In this document: one piece after another, positions 1-5,990 of the stretch | Position numbering within the stretch: position 1 is the first letter of the stretch | How the letters are laid out: every line of letters starts with the position of its first letter | Made by a program: the position numbers and the translations under genes | Notes under the pieces: model-generated | The model's database searches: none | The model's input: the letters and a program-made list of their open reading frames with translations, nothing else | What the model was told of the DNA's origin: nothing | NCBI GenBank assembly: GCA_910579495.1 | Contig: CAJTVD010000118.1 | Coordinates: 1 to 7,415 of the forward strand | Source of the DNA: an uncultured Lachnospiraceae bacterium | Lineage (GTDB): Bacteria; Bacillota; Clostridia; Lachnospirales; Lachnospiraceae | Reading direction: 5' to 3' | Length of the DNA: 7,415 bases

Positions 1-1
1 A

Positions 2-1420
2 TTAAACGCACTGGCCTGGAAATTTTCGGAGAGGATTCTTGCACAGATGGTTAATCTGGCAATCAGCATTCTATTGGCAAGGCTCCTCAGCCCATCGGAT
101 TATGGGCAGGTATCCATTGTGATGATTTTCATATCCATTGCAGATATATTGGTAAATTACAGCCTCAGCAATGCATTAATACAGAAAAAAGATGCAGACA
201 ACCTGGATTTTTCTTCTGTATTTTATTTTAATAGTGTTTTTTCCGTGTTGATATATATGATACTTTACTTTTGTGCGCCGGGTATTTCCAGTTTTTTTGG
301 ATATGATGGGTTAACGCTGGTTGTCCGTGTCCTGGCATTAAGGGTCATCATTGTTGCGTTAAATTCTGTACAGCAGGCCTATGTGTCAAAGCATATGATG
401 TTCCGGAAGTTTTTTTTCTCTACATTAGCAGGAACCATACTTGCTGCCTGTACTGGAGGGTATTTGGCATTCTGCGGTTTTGGGATATGGGCTTTGGCCG
501 CCCAGTATTTGGTAAACCCTTTTGTGGATACGGTGGTGCTCTGGTTTACTGTTAAGTGGAGGCCGGTGGCGAAGTTTTCAAGATACAGGTTGATGGGGCT
601 GTTTGATTTTGGGTGGAAATTACTGCTTTCCGGTGTCATGGACAGAGTTTATATAGAATTGAAAAGCATTATCATAGGAAAGTTTTATAGTTCGGTGGAT
701 TTGGCATATTATAAAAATGGGCAACAGTATCCGCAGGTTATTATCAATAATATAAACACATCTATTAGTTCGGTATTTTTTCCTGCATTGTCCAATGAAC
801 AGGAGAATAAGGAAAAAGTGAAGAATATGCTGCGGGCTGCTGTGCGGATGGGGGCATATGTGTTGTTCCCATGTATGATAGGGCTGGCTGTGGTGGCGGA
901 CAATTTGATTGAAATCGTACTGACAGATAAGTGGCTGCCATGTGTACCATATTTGAGGGTAGCATGTTTTACATATGCCTTGTATCCAATCCATACAGCA
1001 AATCTGGATGCTATGAAAGCGATGGGTAGGACGGATATTATGTTGAAACTGGAAATCGTAAAAAAGATGATTGGAGTAATCCTGCTTATGGCAGTTCTCA
1101 GGCATGGGGTATTTATGATTGCTTTTATAGGCATTATTCAAGCTGTTATATCAATATTCCTTAATTCCGCCCCTAATAAAAAGTTGATGGGGTATGGGTA
1201 TTGGGAGCAATTAAAGGATATACTGCCAAGTATTCTCCGCGGGGGGATTATGGGCCTTATTGTATGGGGGGTAGGGCTTTTGCAAATGAGCGCCATTGTG
1301 GAAATTATACTGCAAATATTGGCCGGGATTTTGAGTTATTGTATATTGTCAGCTTTAACAGGGGCAATAGAGTTTACCAGTTTGTTAAAGATTTTAGTGC
1401 CGGGAGGCAAAAGAGAGTAG
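2..1420 (+). CDS. Wzx/TuaB-like polysaccharide flippase (5' end outside window)
   Basis: This is an integral membrane protein of the MOP exporter superfamily, MATE/Wzx-like branch, which flips lipid-linked polysaccharide repeat units across the cytoplasmic membrane. An ATG lies at 47, but the frame stays open to the window edge and encodes LNALAWKFSERILAQ just before it. That matches the usual amphipathic N-terminus of the family ("...WKFxERxxAQ"), so the ATG at 47 is internal and the true start lies a few codons outside the window. The following stretch, with LARLLSPSDYG, is the classic first membrane helix and loop. The rest is a run of hydrophobic segments with short basic loops, consistent with 12-14 helices. 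The 472 visible residues are close to the usual length of about 480. The stop is TAG at 1418-1420. The next gene starts 36 bases later on the same strand and is probably co-transcribed. The family is certain; the exact glycan is unknown. Confidence 0.93.
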   Translation, partial: LNALAWKFSERILAQMVNLAISILLARLLSPSDYGQVSIVMIFISIADILVNYSLSNALIQKKDADNLDFSSVFYFNSVFSVLIYMILYFCAPGISSFFGYDGLTLVVRVLALRVIIVALNSVQQAYVSKHMMFRKFFFSTLAGTILAACTGGYLAFCGFGIWALAAQYLVNPFVDTVVLWFTVKWRPVAKFSRYRLMGLFDFGWKLLLSGVMDRVYIELKSIIIGKFYSSVDLAYYKNGQQYPQVIINNINTSISSVFFPALSNEQENKEKVKNMLRAAVRMGAYVLFPCMIGLAVVADNLIEIVLTDKWLPCVPYLRVACFTYALYPIHTANLDAMKAMGRTDIMLKLEIVKKMIGVILLMAVLRHGVFMIAFIGIIQAVISIFLNSAPNKKLMGYGYWEQLKDILPSILRGGIMGLIVWGVGLLQMSAIVEIILQILAGILSYCILSALTGAIEFTSLLKILVPGGKRE

Positions 1421-1456
1421 TATATTAGGTTATATTTTAGTGTTGGAGATGTACAT

Positions 1457-2524
1457 ATGAATAAAAAGTTGAAGGATATGCAAAAGATAGTGGGGAAATA
1501 TATGCGGAGAGCAATTTTAAGATGTAGATTTTGGGGTCTGGATGTATTGCTTAAAATGTTGCATGAGAATGGGCGGAAATATATTTTGATTGATACACCT
1601 GTTCATGGAAATCTAGGGGATCATGCAATAATACTGGCACAGAAAATGTTTTTAAAAGAAGAATGCGGGGTAAGGAGGATTTATGAGCTAACCCAGAAGG
1701 AATATTTGGCAGGAAAGGCAGAAATAGGATTATTTGTAAAGAAAAATGATGTCTTATTCATTCCAGGAGGCGGCTTTATTGGGACGCTTTGGGAAGAAGA
1801 AGAGAATATTATTCTTCAGATTTTAGAACAGTTTAGTGATAACAGGATTATCATATTTCCACAGACAGTATATTTTGAAGATTCAGGGCATGGCAGGAGA
1901 GAAGCAGAGAAGTTTGGCGTGGCAGTGAAAAAGGCGGCACATTTATATTTCTTTGCCAGGGATTGGAGATCGTATAGGTTCTTGCTTGATAAAGTAGGGG
2001 GAAATATTGAGAAGTATTTTTATGTTCCAGATATGGTTACCTATAATCATTTCCACAAAAGTAGTAAAAAAAGAAAGTATATTTTAATTTGTTTCAGGAA
2101 GGATAAAGAAAAAATTTTAAAAAACCAATTAATACAGGCAGTAATTGAAAAGTTAGAAAAAGAAGGTTTTCCTGTAATTTACACAGATACAGTTTTGGAA
2201 AGGCAGGTTGCCAGAGTGATACGGAGACATGTGATAAAGGGAAAACTGGACGAGTTTGCCAGTGCTAGGCTGGTTATTACTGACAGGCTCCATGGAATGT
2301 TATTTGCGGCGATAACCGGAACTGCATGCCTGGCATTAGATAATGTCAGCAGGAAGGTGTCTGGTACTTATCAGTGGTTAACATATTTAGGATATATCCG
2401 TTGTGTGGAGGAAACCATTTTTGATGAGGCATTGGTTAGGGAGATGCTGTTAATGGGGAGCGGCGTGTATAAGAACCAGCCATTACAAAAATATTATCAT
2501 TTAATGAGAGATGTGATTATTTAA
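1457..2524 (+). CDS. Polysaccharide pyruvyl transferase family protein
   Basis: This is a predicted cytoplasmic enzyme of 355 residues in the polysaccharide pyruvyl transferase family (PF04230). Members transfer pyruvate from phosphoenolpyruvate to sugars of exopolysaccharides or wall polymers, forming ketals. Visible signatures are TPVHGNLGDHAI (residues 47-58, the GNxGD loop near the N-terminus), IPGGG (102-106), FPQTVYF (134-140), a C-terminal half opening with ICFRKDKE (211-218), DRLHG (276-280, the most conserved motif), and DNVSRKVSGTYQWL (295-308). The layout, with two Rossmann-like halves of a GT-B type fold, and the length fit EpsO/YvfF-type relatives. GGAG at 1445-1448 stands 8 bases before the ATG and supports this start. 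The gene follows a flippase gene, so it most likely modifies the same surface glycan. No terminator with a GC stem is visible downstream. The family is firm; actual pyruvylation is inferred, since some members have diverged. Confidence 0.9.
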   Translation: MNKKLKDMQKIVGKYMRRAILRCRFWGLDVLLKMLHENGRKYILIDTPVHGNLGDHAIILAQKMFLKEECGVRRIYELTQKEYLAGKAEIGLFVKKNDVLFIPGGGFIGTLWEEEENIILQILEQFSDNRIIIFPQTVYFEDSGHGRREAEKFGVAVKKAAHLYFFARDWRSYRFLLDKVGGNIEKYFYVPDMVTYNHFHKSSKKRKYILICFRKDKEKILKNQLIQAVIEKLEKEGFPVIYTDTVLERQVARVIRRHVIKGKLDEFASARLVITDRLHGMLFAAITGTACLALDNVSRKVSGTYQWLTYLGYIRCVEETIFDEALVREMLLMGSGVYKNQPLQKYYHLMRDVII

Positions 2525-2610
2525 AAATGCTAGGGCTGTTTCACTGGATTTACAGGTAATCACCAAAAAGCTTTTTTCAATTAAATATTTTTTATTTCCA
2601 CTTTTTCCTA
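2525..2610. other. AT-rich spacer after the polysaccharide genes
   Basis: I see no gene here. The stretch includes a loopless palindrome, AAAAAGCTTTTT (2565-2576), and T-rich runs. There is no GC-rich stem that would make a convincing intrinsic terminator for the upstream operon, so how transcription ends here is not clear from sequence. Confidence 0.4.
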
Positions 2611-2639
2611 TTGTTTTTTAATTATTATCCCTCTATAAT
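2611..2639 (+). promoter_or_regulatory. Predicted sigma-A-type promoter for the small gene at 2713
   Basis: A perfect -10 box TATAAT (2634-2639) stands 17 bases after TTGTTT (2611-2616), a partial -35 match. The segment is very AT-rich. Transcription would begin near 2646, giving a leader of about 65 bases before the ATG at 2713. The call is by consensus only. Confidence 0.6.
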
Positions 2640-2712
2640 GAAAAATACAATGGTTACTTCATTGAGATGAAAGATACAAGGCGGTTATGGAACTGGAAAC
2701 AGGAGAAGAAAA

Positions 2713-3030
2713 ATGACGCATGAACAGCTTTCAGAAAGATGGGAACAATTTGGGAATTGTGAGTATGATAAAGCATTGTATGTAGAATATATGATTTTCT
2801 GTAACCTTTCCAGTGATGAAATTTTCAATAATTATTTAAAGGCCGGAGAGATTACGGAAAAAGCTTTCTTTGACGTACTGGATTTCCTGTACAGTAACCA
2901 ATGCTATATTCTTCTATATAAGCTCATGCGGGACAACAAAATCAGATTTGTAAAGCCCGACTTTGACAGAATAAAAAATATTGGTTTCAAAGACAATGTG
3001 GAAGAAAGAATGCAGAGGTGGTATTATTAG
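2713..3030 (+). CDS. Small hypothetical protein, 105 residues
   Basis: I do not recognise a family. The product is soluble-looking, rich in Glu, Asp, Phe and Tyr, with no signal peptide, membrane helix or cysteine-pair motif. It reads as mainly helical: an N-terminal MTHEQLSERWEQF helix, a central segment ending AFFDVLDFLYSNQCYILLYKLM, and a C-terminus of NVEERMQRWYY. Coding is supported by context. AGGAGA at 2701-2706 stands 6 bases before the ATG, a good promoter lies upstream, and a hairpin terminator begins 49 bases after the TAG stop. It therefore looks like a one-gene transcription unit between the polysaccharide cluster and the glycosyltransferase gene. Any function would be a guess. 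Confidence 0.72.
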   Translation: MTHEQLSERWEQFGNCEYDKALYVEYMIFCNLSSDEIFNNYLKAGEITEKAFFDVLDFLYSNQCYILLYKLMRDNKIRFVKPDFDRIKNIGFKDNVEERMQRWYY

Positions 3031-3079
3031 AAAGAGCGTATTTTGCACAAAAAAGGGAATAAATAAGTAAACATACAGA

Positions 3080-3108
3080 AAAAGAGCCCTGTTTTGCGGG
3101 GCTCTTTT
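3080..3108 (+). terminator. Intrinsic terminator after the small gene
   Basis: Arms AAAAGAGCCC (3080-3089) and GGGCTCTTTT (3099-3108) pair perfectly over 10 bp around a 9-base loop. The T-run is inside the right arm and is followed by GGTATATTTAT, so the tract is short. On the opposite strand the stem is followed by TTTCTG, so bidirectional action is possible but not required, as I see no convergent gene. Confidence 0.8.
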
Positions 3109-3122
3109 GGTATATTTATCTA

Positions 3123-3151
3123 TTGAAACTTGCCAGGTATTGGTATACAAT
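3123..3151 (+). promoter_or_regulatory. Predicted sigma-A-type promoter for the glycosyltransferase-helicase unit
   Basis: TTGAAA (3123-3128) and TACAAT (3146-3151) are separated by 17 bases, each a close match to the -35 and -10 consensus. The promoter sits just after the preceding terminator and about 40 bases before the chosen start at 3193. It is the only promoter-like element I see for the two genes that follow. Confidence 0.65.
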
Positions 3152-3181
3152 AGATACGCTTATGCTTAAATGTGCAGAAAT

Positions 3182-3185
3182 GGAG
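3182..3185 (+). promoter_or_regulatory. Ribosome binding site that decides the glycosyltransferase start
   Basis: GGAG at 3182-3185 stands 7 bases before the ATG at 3193. An in-frame GTG at 3172 would add seven residues (MQKWSVL) but has no Shine-Dalgarno sequence upstream, and the site itself would then lie inside the coding region. The ATG at 3193 is therefore preferred. Confidence 0.8.
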
Positions 3186-3192
3186 TGTCTTA

Positions 3193-4146
3193 ATGAGTAA
3201 TGTTTTGTATCTGGTAATTCCTTGCTACAATGAGGAGGAGGTATTGCCTGAGACGTCCCTCCGTCTTCGGGAGAAGATGGAAGGATTAATGAAACAAAAT
3301 AAGATCAATGAGAAAAGTCGTGTGATCTTTGTAAACGACGGTTCCGGCGACGGGACCTGGGAATTGATCAAAAGGCTCCATGAGAAGGACAAGTTGTTCG
3401 GCGGTATCAACCTGAGCCGGAACAGGGGGCATCAGAACGCGCTGCTGGCAGGGCTTATGACTGTCAGGGAGTACGCGGATATGGTGATCTCTATGGATGC
3501 GGATCTGCAGGATGATATCGATGCTATTGATGAGATGGTAGAGAAATATTTAAGTGGAACGGATATTGTGTATGGTGTTCGCAGCAGCCGGGAAAAGGAT
3601 ACTTTTTTCAAGAAGGCCACGGCGGAAGGTTTTTATAAAGTCATGAACACTATGGGGGCTAATACGGTATTTAACCATGCGGACTATCGTCTTATGAGTA
3701 AGCGGGCGCTGGAGGGGCTTTCACAGTACGGAGAGGTGAACCTGTTCCTCCGGGGAATTGTGCCCATGATAGGTTATTCTACGGATGTTGTTTATTACAA
3801 AAGGGGAGAGCGTTTTGCAGGAAGGAGCAAATACCCTGTGGGGAAAATGCTTTCCTTTGCGGTGGAGGGGATCACTTCCCTCAGCACCAAGCCTATCCGG
3901 ATTATAACAACGCTTGGCTTTTTTATCTTTTTAGTCAGCATAGGCATGCTCATTTACAGCCTGGCGAGGCATTTCACAGGCGCAACCATTGTGGGGTGGA
4001 CGACCCTGATGGTTTCTACGTGGGCAATAGGAGGTCTGATCCTTCTTTCACTGGGGGTAGTGGGAGAGTATATCGGGAAGATATACCTGGAGACGAAAAT
4101 GCGTCCCAGGTTTATCATCGAACAGTTTCTCAATGACAAAGATTAA
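3193..4146 (+). CDS. GtrB/DPM1-like family 2 glycosyltransferase with two C-terminal membrane helices
   Basis: This family 2 glycosyltransferase (GT-A fold, 317 residues) of the GtrB/dolichol-phosphate-mannose-synthase-like branch is expected to transfer a sugar from a nucleotide donor to undecaprenyl phosphate at the inner face of the membrane. The N-terminal LYLVIPCYNEEEVL (5-18) and VNDGSGDGT (47-55) bind nucleotide; NLSRNRGHQNALLAG (73-87) follows; DADLQDD (102-108) carries the metal-binding DxD; DYRLMS (164-169) and the RSKYP segment (211-215) are typical of the subgroup. Two hydrophobic helices lie near 236-257 and 267-291, followed by the amphipathic GEYIGKIYLETKMRPRFIIE tail common in GtrB relatives. 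The donor sugar and the acceptor pathway cannot be read. It has its own promoter, so it is probably separate from the polysaccharide operon upstream. The helicase gene starts 4 bases after its stop. Confidence 0.93.
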   Translation: MSNVLYLVIPCYNEEEVLPETSLRLREKMEGLMKQNKINEKSRVIFVNDGSGDGTWELIKRLHEKDKLFGGINLSRNRGHQNALLAGLMTVREYADMVISMDADLQDDIDAIDEMVEKYLSGTDIVYGVRSSREKDTFFKKATAEGFYKVMNTMGANTVFNHADYRLMSKRALEGLSQYGEVNLFLRGIVPMIGYSTDVVYYKRGERFAGRSKYPVGKMLSFAVEGITSLSTKPIRIITTLGFFIFLVSIGMLIYSLARHFTGATIVGWTTLMVSTWAIGGLILLSLGVVGEYIGKIYLETKMRPRFIIEQFLNDKD

Positions 4147-4150
4147 ATGA

Positions 4151-5881
4151 ATGGATGGTAAAAGAGTGGAAGAAAAATTTGAAGAAAAATCAGAAGAAAA
4201 AGTATCCGGGCTGCGCTATGCCGAATCGGGGATCCATCCCGATATTTTAAGGGCAGTACAGGAGATGGGCTTTGAGACAATGACGCCCATCCAGGAGCAG
4301 GCGATCCCTGTGCTTTTAGAGGGGAAGGACATCATTGGGCAGGCCCAGACAGGGACAGGCAAGACGGCTGCTTTTGCGATTCCCATGATACAGAGCATTG
4401 ACCCGGAAGAGAAAAAACCCCAGGGCATTATCCTGTGCCCCACCAGGGAACTTGCCATGCAGGCTGCGGAGGAGATCAGGAAGCTTGCCAGGTTCAGGAA
4501 GGGCGTGAAAGTCCTGCCAGTCTATGGCGGACAGGATATCAGGAAGCAGTTAAAGGGTTTAAGCCAGGGCGTCCAGATTATTGTGGGGACACCTGGGCGT
4601 GTGATGGACCATTTAAGGCGGCACACCATTAAAACAGAGCATATTAAAATGATCGTACTGGATGAAGCGGACGAAATGCTGAACATGGGATTCCGTGAGG
4701 ATATTGAGACAGTGCTTGAGGATATGCCGGAAGAGCATCAGATGGCGTTATTTTCCGCCACTATGCCCCAGGCAATATTAGACATCACAGGCTCCTACCA
4801 GAAAAATGCAGTATTCATTAAAGTAACGCCCAAGGAAATCACGGTGGCGTCCATCAAACAGGCATATTACCGGGTGGCCAGGAAAGACAAGGTGGAGGCG
4901 CTTTGCAGGCTGCTGGACTATTACCAGCCTGCCAGAAGCCTGATTTTCTGCAATACCAAACGCATGGTAGATGAGATTACCACCCAGCTTAAGGACAGGG
5001 GCTATGATGCAGAGGGGCTTCACGGGGACCTTACCCAGTTCCAGAGGGATACGGTGATGAACCTGTTCCGGAACGGAAGGTGTGCGATTTTAACAGCCAC
5101 GGACGTGGCAGCCAGGGGCATTGATGTCAGCGGCGTGGATGCGGTCTTTAATTATGACGTGCCGGAGGATATTGAATACTATGTACACAGGATTGGAAGA
5201 ACCGGCCGTGCGGGGAGGAAAGGACGTTCCTTCACACTGGTATCCGGAAGGGAGATCTTCAAGATCCGGGACATTGAGCGTATCTGCCATACCACGGTAA
5301 AGGAAAGAAAGCTGCCCGCCCCTTCAGATGTCACCAGGGTAAAATCCGACAAGCTGTTTATTGATGCCATGGAAGTGATGGAAAACAAGGACTTGGAGGA
5401 AATCAGGCAGTCCATCCAGCAGGAAGCGGAAAAACGCGGCTTCTCCGTGCTGGACCTGGCAGCGGCATTCATGAAGATCAGCATGGGCGACGAGCCGGAT
5501 GAGATCGAAGAAGAGAAACCTTTCCTGGAACGGGGCAGAAAGAGGGATCGGGACAGACGCTCCAGAAGAGGGGACCGCAGGGACAGGGAAGAAAGAGGCG
5601 GAAGACGCCGGGAGGACGAAGGCGGCAGGAGAGACCGCAAACGGGAAGAAGAACGTTCCAGGCGGCGTGAACGGGAAGATGGCAGAAAAGAAGAGAGAAG
5701 GCGTGAGCCTAAAAAGGAAGACCGTATTTTGACCAGAAGAGAAGAAAAGGCCTTAAAACGGGAGCAGAAAGCCGCAAAGGAAGAAAAGAGCAAAAAAAGA
5801 CAGAAAGCAGAACGGGCTGAAAAGAGCGTAAGGACAGAAGAGAGAAGACCACTGGGGAAACTTTTTTCGGCAAAAAGATAA
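4151..5881 (+). CDS. DEAD-box ATP-dependent RNA helicase with long charged tail (CshA/DeaD-like)
   Basis: This cytoplasmic ATP-dependent RNA helicase probably acts in ribosome assembly, RNA decay or cold adaptation like CshA/DeaD. All core motifs are present: Q motif (F41, with TPIQ at 45-48), I AQTGTGKT (65-72), Ia PTRELA (97-102), Ib TPGR (147-150), II DEAD (171-174), III SAT (202-204), IV LIFCNTK (264-270), V ATDVAARGID (316-325), VI HRIGRTGRAG (346-355). Residues of about 365-450 resemble the helical C-terminal extension of CshA-type enzymes; I see no DbpA-type RNA-binding domain. From about 455 to 576 the chain is almost all Arg, Glu, Lys and Asp. The start is uncertain: ATG 4151 follows an in-frame TGA (4148-4150), has no clear Shine-Dalgarno sequence, and lies 4 bases after the upstream stop, which suggests coupled reinitiation. 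The first 20 residues are Glu/Lys-rich and unlike the usual short N-terminus, so a later non-ATG start is possible. The helicase identity is certain. Confidence 0.95.
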   Translation: MDGKRVEEKFEEKSEEKVSGLRYAESGIHPDILRAVQEMGFETMTPIQEQAIPVLLEGKDIIGQAQTGTGKTAAFAIPMIQSIDPEEKKPQGIILCPTRELAMQAAEEIRKLARFRKGVKVLPVYGGQDIRKQLKGLSQGVQIIVGTPGRVMDHLRRHTIKTEHIKMIVLDEADEMLNMGFREDIETVLEDMPEEHQMALFSATMPQAILDITGSYQKNAVFIKVTPKEITVASIKQAYYRVARKDKVEALCRLLDYYQPARSLIFCNTKRMVDEITTQLKDRGYDAEGLHGDLTQFQRDTVMNLFRNGRCAILTATDVAARGIDVSGVDAVFNYDVPEDIEYYVHRIGRTGRAGRKGRSFTLVSGREIFKIRDIERICHTTVKERKLPAPSDVTRVKSDKLFIDAMEVMENKDLEEIRQSIQQEAEKRGFSVLDLAAAFMKISMGDEPDEIEEEKPFLERGRKRDRDRRSRRGDRRDREERGGRRREDEGGRRDRKREEERSRRREREDGRKEERRREPKKEDRILTRREEKALKREQKAAKEEKSKKRQKAERAEKSVRTEERRPLGKLFSAKR

Positions 5882-5898
5882 AATTGGGAGGGATCCGT

Positions 5899-5932
5899 TC
5901 GTACCTTTCACATAAGGAAGTGAAGGGTACGA
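5899..5932 (+). repeat. 13-bp inverted repeat, hairpin without T-tract
   Basis: Arms 5899-5911 and 5920-5932 pair over 13 positions (12 Watson-Crick and one G-T) around the 8-base centre ATAAGGAA. It begins 18 bases after the helicase stop. No T-run follows, so it is not a standard intrinsic terminator. It may protect the mRNA 3' end, or mark the edge or attachment site of the degenerate mobile element to the right; sequence alone does not decide. Confidence 0.7.
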
Positions 5933-5952
5933 GGGCATCTCTGTATCAAATT

Positions 5953-5990
5953 ACGGTATAGTCTTCGTGGCTATGCCGTTTTTTCTTTTT
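5953..5990 (+). terminator. Intrinsic terminator for the helicase transcript
   Basis: ACGGTATAG (5953-5961) and CTATGCCGT (5971-5979) pair over 9 bp with one G-T pair and a 9-base loop. They are followed by T-runs broken by a single C (5979-5992). This is a good + strand terminator for the glycosyltransferase-helicase unit. The right arm and T-tract are at the same time the last codons (KKEKTA and stop) of the recombinase pseudogene on the other strand. Confidence 0.82.

Noticed and set aside
47..49. ATG at 47 as the flippase start.
   Set aside because: The frame is open upstream to the edge and encodes conserved family residues; no ribosome binding site precedes this ATG.
620..1141. Open frames of 173 and 141 codons on the - strand inside the flippase gene.
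   Set aside because: They are shadows of the hydrophobic flippase coding sequence, with unlikely composition (many His, Gln, Ile) and no start signals.
2561..2580. Possible terminator at AAAAAGCTTTTTT after the pyruvyl transferase gene.
   Set aside because: The palindrome has no loop and no GC-rich stem, so it is not a credible intrinsic terminator.
5179..5793. Long open frame on the - strand opposite the helicase 3' half (204 codons, Ser/Arg/Leu-rich).
   Set aside because: It is the complement of the Arg/Glu-rich repeats of the helicase; low complexity, no ribosome binding site, no domain, and the + strand frame has all helicase motifs.
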